Under the pieces are notes generated by a model. The model saw only the letters and a list, made by a program, of their open reading frames with translations. It searched no databases and was not told where the DNA came from. The position numbers and the translations under genes were made by a program. This document shows, one piece after another, positions 8,020 through 17,636 of a stretch of DNA of 64,000 nt (position 1 is its first letter; the number at the start of each line of letters is the position of its first letter). This DNA is from Sinomonas sp. ASV486 (GTDB lineage Bacteria; Actinomycetota; Actinomycetes; Actinomycetales; Micrococcaceae), in assembly GCF_030908215.1 (NCBI RefSeq), contig NZ_JAVFJK010000003.1, forward strand, positions 185,883 to 249,882, read 5' to 3'.

Positions 8020-10803
8020 TCACTGGGCGATCATGGCCCTGCGAGCGCTGTCCATGCGCTGGGCCGCGTTCCCCACCCACACCGAAGCAGCGAGCACCGT
8101 GAGGCCCTGCGCGCTCACGACGACGGGCTTGAGCTCGAGGAGTGATACCTCGGGGTGGCGGTCCTTGAGCAGCGAGACACGGCCCACGAGGTCCTCGAGC
8201 GCCGGCACGTCGAGGGCTGGGAGGCCTTCATGGCCGTACAGCTTGACGGCGGTCCGCGGCGCGCGGACGATCTCGTGGACGTCGCCCGTGGTGAGCGGCG
8301 TCATGCGGTGCGCCCAGTCGTCGAGGAGGGACACGGCGTCGCCCGCGAGCCCGAAGGAGAGGATCGGGCCGAGGAGCGGGTCCTCGATCGCCCTGATCAC
8401 GCAGGCCTGGCCGAGCGGGGCCATGCTCTGGACCTCGAAATGGGCTTCCCCGTAGGGGCCCAGCGCAGTGCGCATCTGGTCGAACTCGGCCCGGAGGTCT
8501 GCGGCGTCGCGCACGTCGAGCCGGACAGCTCCGAGGTCGAGGCGCGCCCGGAGGTTGTCCGCGGCGGACTTGATGGCTACGGGCCAGCCGAGCGCGTCGG
8601 CGGCCGCCACTGCCTCGTCCGCGGTCGCGATGCCCAGCGCGGGAAGGACGGCGATGCCGTAGCACGCCAGGAGCCGCGCAGCGTCCTCGGGGCCGAGCTG
8701 TCGCAGTTCGGTACCCTCGACTCCCGCGAGGGCGGAGCCGATGATCGCCTCGGCTGCGTCGTCGTCGAAGTCCGCCTCGAAGAGCGGACCCTGGTCGCGC
8801 GCGAGCCACTCGCTGTACCGTACGACGGCGGCGAGCGCGGCCACGGCGTCGCCCGCGCTCGCGTAGCTGGGCACCGTCGCGGGTGCTGCCGCCGGCACGG
8901 CCTCAGGCGCTGAACCTGCCGCCGCGGACGGTGCGGCGTCCTGCGGGGCCCCATCCGCCGCGGGCAGGAGTCCCTCGGTGTCCACCCGACGGTCAATCAC
9001 CCCGGGGAACGCTGCAACGACAGTCTTTCCGAGAGCCTCGGCGGCCTCGGCCAGGGTCTCGGCCAGCGCAGGCACGCGCACGCCGGGCGCTGGCAGGACC
9101 GCGACGACGACGGCATGGACGTCCTCGCGCGCCCCCATATCGGTCAGCCGACGATTCATTTCGGGAAGCGCGCGGGACTGGCCTTGGGAAAGGTCGAGGT
9201 CGCCGGCCACTGCGACGACGTTGAGCCCCTCGCCCTCAGCGCTGTCCGCGACCACTCGCGCGAGCCCGAGCGCGTTGCTCAGCACCGCGACGTTGGGACC
9301 TGTGGGCAGCCTCCCGACAGCGATCTGGGCGACGTCGATGAGCCCCTCAATAGTCCCGACGCGGATGACGCCGGATTGCCGGAGCACCGCGTCGAGCGCC
9401 CCGGGCGGCGCTTGCGTGGTCCGGACCGAATGGCCAGGCGGGAGCCGGAGCCCGGTGACGTCGCTCTTGGCGACGATGACCGGCTTGCTGCGCGCCAGAC
9501 GCCGCGAGATGCGGGAGAACTTGCGGGGGTTGCCGAACGATTCGAAGTACAGCCCCACCGCGCGCGTCGGTTCGTCGTCCTCCCAGTACTGCATGAGGTC
9601 GTTGCCGGACACGTCCGCCCTGTTGCCCGAGGAGAAGATCGCAGTGAAGCCGAGACGCCGTTGCTCGGCCGCGGCATACAGGGCCACCCCGATCGACGCC
9701 GACTGGCTGAACAGGCCCAGGCTGCCCCGACGCGGAAGCCGCGGGGCGAGCGAGGCATTGAGTCGCACTCGGGGGTCTGTGTTCACGACGCCGAGCGATT
9801 CGGGCCCGACGACGCGCATGCCGTGGGCGCGCGCGTGCCTCACGATCTCCCGCTGGCGCAGGAGGCCTCCCTCGCCCCGCTCGGCGAATCCGCCGGAGGC
9901 GATGACGACGCCCTTGACGCCTGCGGCGGCGCATTCGGCGACGACGCCGGGCACCTCGTCATAGGGGACCGCGACGAGGGCGAGGTCGACGGTCTCGGGG
10001 ACCTCGCCGATCCGCGCGTGCGCCATCATGCCGCCGAGCTCGAGCGCCTCGGGGTTCACCGCGTACACGCGCCCGGTGAAGCCCCCCTCGACGATGTGCT
10101 CGAGCAGCTGGTAGCCCAGCGTCCCCCACGTGCGGCTCGCGCCGATGACGGCAACGGAGGTCGGCGCGAGCAGCCCGAGGACGCTCTTGGACTCGGAACG
10201 GTGTTCACGGGATTCCATGACCGCGCGGGACTTCTCGGTTGGATCGATCTCGAACTCGACGCTCACGACGCCCTCGTCGAAATGCCGACTGACGGCGTAC
10301 CCGGCCTCGGCGAACACCGTGAGCATCTTGCGGTTCTCCGGCAGGACCTCGGCCGTGAAGCGCCGGATCTGGTTCTCCCGCGCCGCCGCGGCGAGGTGCT
10401 CGAGGAGGATCGAGCCGAGCCCGCGGCCCTGGTGGCGGTCCGCGATGTTGAACGCGACCTCTGCTTCGGTCGGGTCGGCGAGGCGGTCGTAGCGTCCGAC
10501 CCCCATGATCTCGTCGCCGAGGGTGATGACCAGGGCCACCCGGTTGCTGTAGTCGACCTCGGTGAAGCGCTTGAGCTCGGCACTCGTCAGGCGCGTCTTG
10601 TAGCTGAAGAACCGCAGGTAGGTCGAGCTCTCGGACTGGTGGATATGGAAGTCCTGGAGGGCCTGAGCATCCTGGGGGCGGATCGGTCGCAGGTGCGCCG
10701 TCCCGCCGTCGCGGAGCACGACGTCTGCCTCCCAGTGATGCGGATAGTGGCCCTCAGGTGCGCTGGGCTGGCCAAATGCGTCCGTCGATGCCGAGTCCGC
10801 CAT
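8020..10803 (-). CDS. GNAT acetyltransferase fused to ADP-forming acyl-CoA synthetase-like domains (Pat-type)
   Basis: A 927-aa protein. Residues about 25-190 form a GNAT N-acetyltransferase (acetyl-CoA loop in ADRHQGRGLGSILLEHL). Residues about 205-680 are CoA-binding and succinyl-CoA-ligase-like domains (SVAVIGASRTWGTLGYQLL, GLFSQSASIGVALY). Residues about 700-927 are an ATP-grasp-like domain (LLACYGIAVLPAL... GWPVAIKSAADNL... LLELKPVVV). The architecture is that of protein lysine acetyltransferases related to PatZ/Pka, which acetylate acyl-CoA synthetases. The phosphorylatable His of true ADP-forming synthetases (SHTG motif) is replaced by TTQAPPG near residue 464, so the ligase part is probably regulatory. 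The start has TAGGCT 6 nt upstream. It is divergent from parC. Confidence 0.88.
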   Translation of the reverse strand: MADSASTDAFGQPSAPEGHYPHHWEADVVLRDGGTAHLRPIRPQDAQALQDFHIHQSESSTYLRFFSYKTRLTSAELKRFTEVDYSNRVALVITLGDEIMGVGRYDRLADPTEAEVAFNIADRHQGRGLGSILLEHLAAAARENQIRRFTAEVLPENRKMLTVFAEAGYAVSRHFDEGVVSVEFEIDPTEKSRAVMESREHRSESKSVLGLLAPTSVAVIGASRTWGTLGYQLLEHIVEGGFTGRVYAVNPEALELGGMMAHARIGEVPETVDLALVAVPYDEVPGVVAECAAAGVKGVVIASGGFAERGEGGLLRQREIVRHARAHGMRVVGPESLGVVNTDPRVRLNASLAPRLPRRGSLGLFSQSASIGVALYAAAEQRRLGFTAIFSSGNRADVSGNDLMQYWEDDEPTRAVGLYFESFGNPRKFSRISRRLARSKPVIVAKSDVTGLRLPPGHSVRTTQAPPGALDAVLRQSGVIRVGTIEGLIDVAQIAVGRLPTGPNVAVLSNALGLARVVADSAEGEGLNVVAVAGDLDLSQGQSRALPEMNRRLTDMGAREDVHAVVVAVLPAPGVRVPALAETLAEAAEALGKTVVAAFPGVIDRRVDTEGLLPAADGAPQDAAPSAAAGSAPEAVPAAAPATVPSYASAGDAVAALAAVVRYSEWLARDQGPLFEADFDDDAAEAIIGSALAGVEGTELRQLGPEDAARLLACYGIAVLPALGIATADEAVAAADALGWPVAIKSAADNLRARLDLGAVRLDVRDAADLRAEFDQMRTALGPYGEAHFEVQSMAPLGQACVIRAIEDPLLGPILSFGLAGDAVSLLDDWAHRMTPLTTGDVHEIVRAPRTAVKLYGHEGLPALDVPALEDLVGRVSLLKDRHPEVSLLELKPVVVSAQGLTVLAASVWVGNAAQRMDSARRAMIAQ

Positions 10804-10809
10804 AGGCTT

Positions 10810-10815
10810 AGCCTA
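10810..10815 (-). promoter_or_regulatory. TAGGCT -10 box of the GNAT/CoA-ligase gene (leaderless)
   Basis: Ends 6 nt before the ATG at 10803, with no Shine-Dalgarno between. Confidence 0.5.
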
Positions 10816-10857
10816 GTTCAGCCTCCCTGCACCACCACATGAAGGATCTACCGAGTC

Positions 10858-13431
10858 TTGGCACGTCGACAGAACCCGCGCAGCAGCGCTGGACAGCTCT
10901 CCGGCACGGATGCTCTCCCCGGAACCGACAACTTCGCGGAGAACATCACCGACATCGACGTCGCCGAGGAGATGGAGACGTCCTTCCTCGAGTACGCCTA
11001 CTCCGTCATCTACTCCCGGGCGCTCCCCGATGCCCGCGACGGCCTCAAGCCGGTCCAGCGCCGCATCCTCTACATGATGAGCGACATGGGACTGCGCCCG
11101 GACCGCGCGCACGTGAAGAGCGCGCGGGTGGTCGGCGAGGTCATGGGCAAGCTGCACCCACACGGGGACACGGCCATCTACGACGCGATGGTGCGCATGG
11201 CACAGGGCTTCTCCCTGCGACTGCCGCTCATCGACGGGCACGGCAACTTCGGCTCGCTCGACGACGGTCCGGCCGCCCCGCGCTACACCGAGGCCCGCCT
11301 GGCCGCGGCCTCGCTCGCCCTCACTGGCGACCTCGACGAGGACGTCGTCGATTTCGTCCCGAACTACGACGGACAGCTGACCCAGCCCGAGGTCCTCCCC
11401 GCGGCGTTCCCCAACCTGCTCGTCAACGGCACCACGGGCATCGCGGTGGGCATGGCCACGAACATGGCGCCGCACAACCTCGTCGAGGTCATTGCTGCCG
11501 CCCAGCTCGTCATCGAGAACCCCGAGGCGACGCTCGAGGACGTCATGGACCTCGTGCCCGGCCCCGACCTGCCCTCCGGCGGGCGGATCGTGGGGCTTGA
11601 CGGCATCCGCGACGCGTACCGGACGGGCCGTGGCTCGTTCAAGACCCGTGCCAAGGTCGCGGTCGAGCAGATCTCGGCTCGCCGCACGGGCCTCGTCGTG
11701 ACCGAGCTGCCGTACACGGTGGGGCCTGAGAAGGTCATCGAGAAGATCAAGGACGCCGTCAACTCCAAGAAGCTCACGGGCATCTCCGACGTCACCGACC
11801 TCACCGACCGCCAGCACGGGCTGCGGCTCGTCATCGAGGTCAAGAACGGCTTCAATCCGCAGGCGGTCCTGCAGCAGCTCTACCGCTACACGCCGCTCGA
11901 GGATTCATTCGGCATCAACAACGTCACGCTGGTGGACGGCCAGCCGCAGACGCTGGGGCTGCTCGAGCTCCTGCGCGTGTACGTGGGCCACCGGCTCGAC
12001 GTCGTGCGGCGCCGCACCGCGTTCCGGCTCGGCAAGCGCAAGGACCGCCTGCACCTTGTCGAGGGCCTTCTCGTGGCCATCATGGACATCGACGAGGTCA
12101 TCCAGATCATCCGCACCTCCGACGAGGTCGCGGCCGCACGCGAACGCCTCATGATGGTCTACGACCTCACCGAGATCCAGGCCAACTACATCCTCGAGCT
12201 GCGTCTCCGCCAGCTCACCAAGTACTCGCGGATCGAGCTCGAGAAGGAGCAGGACGAGCTGCGCCGGGAGATCGAGGAGCTCGAGGCGATCCTCGGCTCG
12301 GACACCCTCCTGCGCGAACTCGTCTCGCGCGAGCTCGGCGAAGTCGCCGCCACGTACGGCACGCCGCGCCGCACGGTACTCCTCGAGCACGACGACGCGC
12401 CCGCCCTCGGGAGCCGGGCCTCGGCCGGTGGTGCAATCGGAGCTGCCGCTGGCGCTGCGGCAGCCGGGACCTCGGCCGCCGCGAAGGCCGCGCCGCTGCA
12501 GCTGGAGATCGCCGACGACCCCTGCTGGGCGATCCTGTCCGCCTCGGGCATGGTGGCGCGCACCGCCCACGACGAACCGCTTGTCGAGTCGGGGCCACGG
12601 GTGCGTCACGACGTGTTCCGCTCGGTCGTGCACACGACGGCGCGCGGCGAGGTGGGCGCCCTGACCTCGGCGGGCCGGATGCTGCGCCTTCAGACCGTCG
12701 ACCTCCCGATGCTGGCCGCCTCGACCGGGCTTCCCAATCTGGCCGGAGGGGTGCCGATGAAGGACTTCGTCCCGCTCGCCAAGGGCGAGACGCTCGTGGC
12801 ACTCGTGCCGCTGGACACCGTGATCGCGATCGGCACCGCCCAGGGCGTGGTCAAGCGCGTCACATCGGACTACCCCCTCAACCGCGAGGACTGGGAGTCG
12901 ATCACGCTCAGGCCGGGCGACGCCGTGATCGGAGCCGCGCCGGCGGCGGACGCCGACACCCTCGTGTTCGTCACGGCGCAGGCGCAGCTGCTGCGCTACG
13001 ACGCGTCGGTGGTGCGTCCACAGGGCCGCACCGCCGCCGGCATGGCCGGGATCAAGCTCGCCGAGGGCGATACGGCTATCTTCTTCGGCGTGGTGTCCGC
13101 CGGTGACGCAGGCGACGCTACTGGACACAGCGCCGTCGTCGTCACGATTGCGAACGGCGACGCCGCCCTGCCGGGGACCACCGCCGGGACCGCGAAGGTG
13201 ACTCCGTTCGACGAGTACCCTGCGAAGGGCCGTGCGACCGGCGGCGTGCGCTCGCATCGGTTCCTCAAGGGGGAGGATCGGCTGACGCTCGCGTGGGTGG
13301 GCCGAGGTCCCGCGAAGGCCTCGTCGGCGGCAGGCGTGGCGCGCTCGCTGCCGAGCGAACACGGCCGCCGCGACGGCTCGGGTGTGCCGCTGAGCCAGTC
13401 GGTGGACGAGATCGGACCCAGCCTCACGTGA
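10858..13431 (+). CDS. parC: DNA topoisomerase (ATP-hydrolysing) subunit A, ParC/GyrA family
   Basis: The breakage-reunion subunit of a type IIA topoisomerase. The quinolone-resistance region [18 protein letters not shown] and the active-site Tyr143 in APRYTEARL are intact. A coiled-coil ([30 protein letters not shown], given here as a span near residues 440-480) and a degenerate beta-pinwheel C-terminal domain follow an Ala/Gly linker near residues 520-545. The length of 857 aa fits. A TTG start at 10858 is chosen, with GAAGGA about 11 nt upstream. The partner parE-like gene is in this window, and this second pair beside the usual gyrAB near oriC supports topoisomerase IV rather than gyrase; that choice is inference. 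Confidence 0.92.
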   Translation: MARRQNPRSSAGQLSGTDALPGTDNFAENITDIDVAEEMETSFLEYAYSVIYSRALPDARDGLKPVQRRILYMMSDMGLRPDRAHVKSARVVGEVMGKLHPHGDTAIYDAMVRMAQGFSLRLPLIDGHGNFGSLDDGPAAPRYTEARLAAASLALTGDLDEDVVDFVPNYDGQLTQPEVLPAAFPNLLVNGTTGIAVGMATNMAPHNLVEVIAAAQLVIENPEATLEDVMDLVPGPDLPSGGRIVGLDGIRDAYRTGRGSFKTRAKVAVEQISARRTGLVVTELPYTVGPEKVIEKIKDAVNSKKLTGISDVTDLTDRQHGLRLVIEVKNGFNPQAVLQQLYRYTPLEDSFGINNVTLVDGQPQTLGLLELLRVYVGHRLDVVRRRTAFRLGKRKDRLHLVEGLLVAIMDIDEVIQIIRTSDEVAAARERLMMVYDLTEIQANYILELRLRQLTKYSRIELEKEQDELRREIEELEAILGSDTLLRELVSRELGEVAATYGTPRRTVLLEHDDAPALGSRASAGGAIGAAAGAAAAGTSAAAKAAPLQLEIADDPCWAILSASGMVARTAHDEPLVESGPRVRHDVFRSVVHTTARGEVGALTSAGRMLRLQTVDLPMLAASTGLPNLAGGVPMKDFVPLAKGETLVALVPLDTVIAIGTAQGVVKRVTSDYPLNREDWESITLRPGDAVIGAAPAADADTLVFVTAQAQLLRYDASVVRPQGRTAAGMAGIKLAEGDTAIFFGVVSAGDAGDATGHSAVVVTIANGDAALPGTTAGTAKVTPFDEYPAKGRATGGVRSHRFLKGEDRLTLAWVGRGPAKASSAAGVARSLPSEHGRRDGSGVPLSQSVDEIGPSLT

Positions 13432-13466
13432 TGCACCGGCGGGTCGGGCCCTTCCGGACCGCGGGC

Positions 13467-13472
13467 TAGACT
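13467..13472 (+). promoter_or_regulatory. TAGACT -10 box of the DinB-family gene (leaderless)
   Basis: Ends 6 nt before the ATG at 13479. Confidence 0.5.
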
Positions 13473-13478
13473 GCCGCC

Positions 13479-13997
13479 ATGGCCATCACCCCTGACACCA
13501 AGGACTGGACCTGGGTCCTCGACCGTCCTTGCCCCGAGTGCGGATTCGACCCCGACTCGCTGACCCCGCAGGACGTCGCGCGGCGCGTGGAAGCGACCCT
13601 GCCGCGCTGGGATGCGGCGCTGATCCGCGAGGACGTGCGGGTGCGCCCGGACGAGTCGACCTGGTCTGCGCTCGAGTACGCGTGCCACGTGCGTGATGTC
13701 TTCGAGCTATTCCGCCGGCGTCTGGACCTCATCCTCGCCGAGGACGGGGCGCGGTTCGCGGACTGGGACCAGGATGCGACTGCCCGCGAGAAGGATTATG
13801 CCGGCGCAGATCCCCGGACCGTCCGCTCCGAACTGGCCGAGCAGGGCGCCCTGGCCCGGGACGCGTTCGCGGGCGTCCCCGACGAGGCGTTCGGCCGGCG
13901 CGGCCTGCGCAGCAACGGGAGCGAATTCACGGTCGTGACGCTCGCGCGGTACTTCCTCCACGACGTCGAGCACCACCTGCACGACGTCAAGGCCTGA
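13479..13997 (+). CDS. DinB-like (DfsB family) metalloenzyme
   Basis: A 172-aa four-helix-bundle protein of the DinB/YfiT superfamily. Putative metal-binding histidines are in YACHVRDVFELFRRR (around residue 70) and in the C-terminal FLHDVEHHLHDV. Relatives include thiol-dependent transferases (maleylpyruvate isomerase, bacillithiol/mycothiol S-transferases), so a mycothiol-linked role is possible here but unproven. It follows parC after 47 nt and has its own -10 box. A hairpin downstream separates it from convergent cydDC. Confidence 0.83.
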   Translation: MAITPDTKDWTWVLDRPCPECGFDPDSLTPQDVARRVEATLPRWDAALIREDVRVRPDESTWSALEYACHVRDVFELFRRRLDLILAEDGARFADWDQDATAREKDYAGADPRTVRSELAEQGALARDAFAGVPDEAFGRRGLRSNGSEFTVVTLARYFLHDVEHHLHDVKA

Positions 13998-14037
13998 ACG
14001 GGCGCACAGACCCCCTCGGCCTTCCACGGCGGACTGT

Positions 14038-14065
14038 CCCCGGCGAACTGTGCCCGCCGCCGGGG
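14038..14065. terminator. Hairpin between convergent DinB and cydDC
   Basis: 8-bp perfect GC stem (CCCCGGCG and CGCCGGGG) with a 12-nt loop immediately beyond the cydDC stop. There is no U tract, so termination is plausible but moderate. Confidence 0.45.
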
Positions 14066-14066
14066 C

Positions 14067-17000
14067 TCAGCGGGCCAGCTGCGCCGACAGGCCGGCGTCG
14101 TGCGCGGAGTCCGCGCGCCGCGCTCCGAGTTCCACGAGCAGGTCCCCGGGCATGAGCTCCGAGGCGTGATGTGTGACCATGATGACGGTCCGGTCGGCGA
14201 GCGCCTCGTGCAGCGCGGTGACGAGCTCGAGGCCGGCCTCCGCGTCGAGGTGGGCGGTCGGCTCGTCGAGGAGCACCGTCTCGGCCCCCGCGAGCAGAGT
14301 GCGCGCCACGGCGAGCCGCTGCCGCTGGCCGCCCGAGAGGAAGGACCCACGGCTGCCGATGCGCGCGTCAAGGCCGTACGGGAGGGTCTGCACATGGGCG
14401 AGCAGGCCGACCCTCGCGAGGACCTCTTCGAGTTCGGCGTCCGACGGCGCGTGGTCGCGGTCGCGGGCGATTGCGAGGTTTCCGCGGACGGTCGAGTCGA
14501 AGAGGTGCGACTCCTGAGGGCACCAGGCCACGGGTCCGGTGACCTCGACAGTCCCCCGGCGCGGTCTGAGGAACCCCGTGAGGAGCGCGAGCACGGTGGA
14601 CTTGCCGGCTCCGGATGGACCCGCAACGATGACCCAGTCCCCCGGCCCCGCCGCGAGGTCCAGCCCAGTGACGACGTCGGAGCCACCGGGCCACCCGACG
14701 CCCACGTCGCGGAGGCAGACACCCGTAGGTCCGGCCGCGGACACCCGTGGGTCGGGCCGCAACAGAGCCGCCCCGGCTGTCGTCGGCTGGGCTGTCTGCG
14801 GCCGGGCAGTGTTCGGCCGGGCAGTGTTCGCCTGTGCTGCGGTCGCCTCGGCTCCGTTCGGGTGGGCAGTGTTCGGCTGGACTGCGTTCGGCCGGGCAGT
14901 GGTCGTGTGGGCCGCCTCCGTGTGGGCCGCGTCTCGGCCCGGCATCGCCCGCGGGGCCCCCACCGACTCCTCCGCCGCGACGCGCGTGAGCGCCGATCGG
15001 AGTGCCGGTAGCTGTTGGACGGCCGTGCTCGCGGCTGCGAGCGGCTCGGCGAGCGCGAGCTGGAGCAGCAGGACGGCGGCGACCGTGGTTGCCGGGGCGC
15101 CCGCCGCGTGGGCGGTGACGAGGGTCAAGACGGCCGCGATGCCGGTCGCGGCAATGACGATCCCCTGCGCGAGGCCCTCGGCCGCCGCCCCGCGGCGCTC
15201 GAGGCGGGTGAGCGCTCCGTCCTCCGACCGGAGGCGGGCAAGGACGGCACCGGTACGGGAGTTCGCCGCGAGGTCACCGGCTGCGGCGAGTGCCTGCCCC
15301 ATCCGGGCCAGGAAGCGTGCACGGCCGCTCTGGAGGCGCACGGCCGAGCGCCGGTCCGCTGCCAGGGCTGCCGCCGGCGCGGCGATGAGCGACACCACGA
15401 GGGCTGCCGCGAGCACGGGCAGCTGGCCGGGCAGCAGGATCCCGACGGCGACGGCGCCGCCGGCGCCCACGAGGACCGCGGTCGCGAGGGGATGCAGCAC
15501 CCGCGGGAGCTGGTCGCGCACCGCCTCGACGTCCCCGACGAGGGATTCAAGTGCCGCACCCGGGACCAGGAGCCGGCGCGCAGCGAGCCCACGGCTCGAC
15601 AACGCACCCCAGAGCCGGTCGCGCAGAACGGTGAGCGTTGACAGGACCGCCGAGTGCAGCACCAGGCGCTCCCGGTACCGCAGCACGGCCCGCGCGATGC
15701 CGAAGAACCGCACCCCCGTGATCGCCGTCAGCAGGTACAGGATCGGAGGCTGTTCGGCAGCGCGCACGATGAGCCAGCCGGACAGCGTCGAGAGGGCCAC
15801 TGCGGCTGCGGCAGATCCGAGGCCGGCAAGGGCCGCGCGGGCGTATTTCCAAACGTCCGGGCGGATCAGGGAGACGAGCACGCGTAGCCACGTGCCGCGA
15901 GGCGCGGTGGTGACCGCCGGCGCATCGCGTGTCGGGGCGGGCGTCTCCGGCGTCGCGGAGCGGAACCTCTCGGATGCGGTGCCAGCGGAAGGTGCGAGCT
16001 CGACGACGTGGTCAGCGAGGGCCGCCGTTCGGGTCTCGTGGGAGACGAGCAGGACCGTCGCGCGGCCGGAGAGTGCGCCGATGGCCCGCTCAACGAGGTC
16101 CGCGGAGGCGCCATCGAGATGCGCGGTGGGCTCGTCGAGCAGCACGAGGCCCGCCCCGTCCGCGACGCGGGCCAGGCCGCGGCCCACCGCGACGCGGCGC
16201 TGCTGTCCGGGGCTCAGCTCGCTCGGGTCGGCGTCGGCGAGCCCGGCGAGGCCGAGCCTGCGGAGAATGGCGTCCGTGAGCGTCGCATCCCGATCGACCG
16301 CACTCCCCGCGTACAGCGCGAGCTCGGCCGCGACGGTGCGCTGCGTGAACTGCGGGTGTTGCGGGACCCATGCGATCCCGGAAGGATCCGAGCCCTGCAC
16401 CGTCCCCGAGACAGCCGCCCCTGCGCCGTCGCGCACGAGCCCGGCGATCGCGGCCAGGATGGTGGTCTTGCCTGAGCCGCTGGGGCCGGCCAGCACGGTC
16501 ACGCGCCCGGCCGGAGCGGTGAAGGTGAGCGGTCCTGCGGCGTCGTGGGGCGCGCCGTCGTACCTCACGGAGAGCCGCTCCACGCTCAGCTGCGGGACGC
16601 CGCCGTCGCGACCCGGTTCACGGCCGGGCCGCTCTGCTGCCGAGAGGAGCCGTGCGCCGTGCGGCACAGCCAACCGCTCACGCGTGCGCCGCAGGGCCTC
16701 CGTGCCGTCCTCGCTCGCATGGTGGGCGCTGCCGAGATCGCGCAGCGGCTGGAAGCATTCCGGAGCGAGGATGAGGGCGAGGAGCCCTGCCTCGAGGGTC
16801 ATCTCGCCATACACGAGACGGACGCCGATGAACACCGCCACCACGGCCACAGAGATCGTGGAGATGAGCTCGAGGGCCAGTGAGGACAGGAAGGCGACCC
16901 TGAGCGTGGCCATCGTCCGGCCCTTGTAGGCACGGGACAGCTCACCGAGGGCCACGCGCTGCTCGCGTGCGCGGCCGAGGCCGACGAGCACGGGCAGGCC

Positions 17001-17630
17001 CTGCGCAAGCTCGACCAGGTGTGAGCCGAGCCGCAGGAGCGCCTGTTGGGCCTCCGACACCGCACCGACGGTGTGGCGCCCGATAAGGATCATGAACAGG
17101 GGCACGAGCGGGAGCGTGAGCACGAGGATGAGCGCGCTCACCCAGTCCGCGCCGAGGATCCGGGCCCCGAGCAGCACCGGCACGGTGGCGGTCCCGACCA
17201 TCGCGGGAAGGTACTGCGTGTACAGCGAGTCGAGGGCGTCGAGGCCCCGGCCGGCGAGCACGGCGGTCGCTGCGGGCGACGACGCGACGCGGTCCGCGCC
17301 GTCGTCCGCGGAAGGGCCTTCGGTGCCACCGGCGTCCATCCCCGCCTCGATCAGCTCGGCGCGGAGCTCCTCCTTCACCCCAACGGCGGCCCACCGGCCC
17401 ACCGCGGACGTTCCCCACTGTGCGACGCCCCGGACCAGAACACCTGCGGCTGCCCACAGGGCCGCATCGCGGACGGTCCCCGTGCCGGGGGTCCCGGACG
17501 CGAGCCCCGCGATACCCGCGGCGATCCCCTGGGCCATGAGGATGAGCCCCACAGCCTTGGCCACGGCGAGGAGGCCGAGGCCCAGGAGCGCCCGGCGGGT
17601 CGAGGGTCCTAGGGGAATCTCCGGTCGCAT
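14067..17630 (-). CDS. cydDC: Fused CydD-CydC thiol reductant ABC exporter
   Basis: A single 1187-aa polypeptide containing both halves of the heterodimeric CydDC exporter, which exports glutathione/cysteine-type thiols and is needed to assemble cytochrome bd. The CydD half (residues about 1-560) has a transmembrane domain and an ATPase with Walker A PSGSGKTT near residue 385, signature LSPGQQRR and Walker B LVLLDEPTAHLDG. The CydC half (about 570-1187) has a second transmembrane domain and an ATPase with PSGAGKST near residue 1005, LSGGQRQR and TVLLDEPTAHLD. Between the second membrane domain and its ATPase (residues about 895-955) lies a repetitive T-A-x-P-N linker. It starts 6 nt after the cydB stop. 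Confidence 0.94.
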   Translation of the reverse strand: MRPEIPLGPSTRRALLGLGLLAVAKAVGLILMAQGIAAGIAGLASGTPGTGTVRDAALWAAAGVLVRGVAQWGTSAVGRWAAVGVKEELRAELIEAGMDAGGTEGPSADDGADRVASSPAATAVLAGRGLDALDSLYTQYLPAMVGTATVPVLLGARILGADWVSALILVLTLPLVPLFMILIGRHTVGAVSEAQQALLRLGSHLVELAQGLPVLVGLGRAREQRVALGELSRAYKGRTMATLRVAFLSSLALELISTISVAVVAVFIGVRLVYGEMTLEAGLLALILAPECFQPLRDLGSAHHASEDGTEALRRTRERLAVPHGARLLSAAERPGREPGRDGGVPQLSVERLSVRYDGAPHDAAGPLTFTAPAGRVTVLAGPSGSGKTTILAAIAGLVRDGAGAAVSGTVQGSDPSGIAWVPQHPQFTQRTVAAELALYAGSAVDRDATLTDAILRRLGLAGLADADPSELSPGQQRRVAVGRGLARVADGAGLVLLDEPTAHLDGASADLVERAIGALSGRATVLLVSHETRTAALADHVVELAPSAGTASERFRSATPETPAPTRDAPAVTTAPRGTWLRVLVSLIRPDVWKYARAALAGLGSAAAAVALSTLSGWLIVRAAEQPPILYLLTAITGVRFFGIARAVLRYRERLVLHSAVLSTLTVLRDRLWGALSSRGLAARRLLVPGAALESLVGDVEAVRDQLPRVLHPLATAVLVGAGGAVAVGILLPGQLPVLAAALVVSLIAAPAAALAADRRSAVRLQSGRARFLARMGQALAAAGDLAANSRTGAVLARLRSEDGALTRLERRGAAAEGLAQGIVIAATGIAAVLTLVTAHAAGAPATTVAAVLLLQLALAEPLAAASTAVQQLPALRSALTRVAAEESVGAPRAMPGRDAAHTEAAHTTTARPNAVQPNTAHPNGAEATAAQANTARPNTARPQTAQPTTAGAALLRPDPRVSAAGPTGVCLRDVGVGWPGGSDVVTGLDLAAGPGDWVIVAGPSGAGKSTVLALLTGFLRPRRGTVEVTGPVAWCPQESHLFDSTVRGNLAIARDRDHAPSDAELEEVLARVGLLAHVQTLPYGLDARIGSRGSFLSGGQRQRLAVARTLLAGAETVLLDEPTAHLDAEAGLELVTALHEALADRTVIMVTHHASELMPGDLLVELGARRADSAHDAGLSAQLAR
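14774..14938. repeat. Degenerate 15-bp tandem repeats encoding the CydC linker
   Basis: Successive units resembling GGGCAGTGTTCGGCC encode pentapeptides of the form T-A-(R/H/Q)-P-N on the minus strand. The array is in frame within cydDC and is unlike the surrounding conserved sequence. Confidence 0.75.
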
Positions 17631-17636
17631 GGGGCC

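Noticed and set aside
11905-13362. A 485-residue minus-strand open frame opposite parC
   Set aside because: Arg/Asp/His-rich translation with no motif; parC on the other strand is complete.
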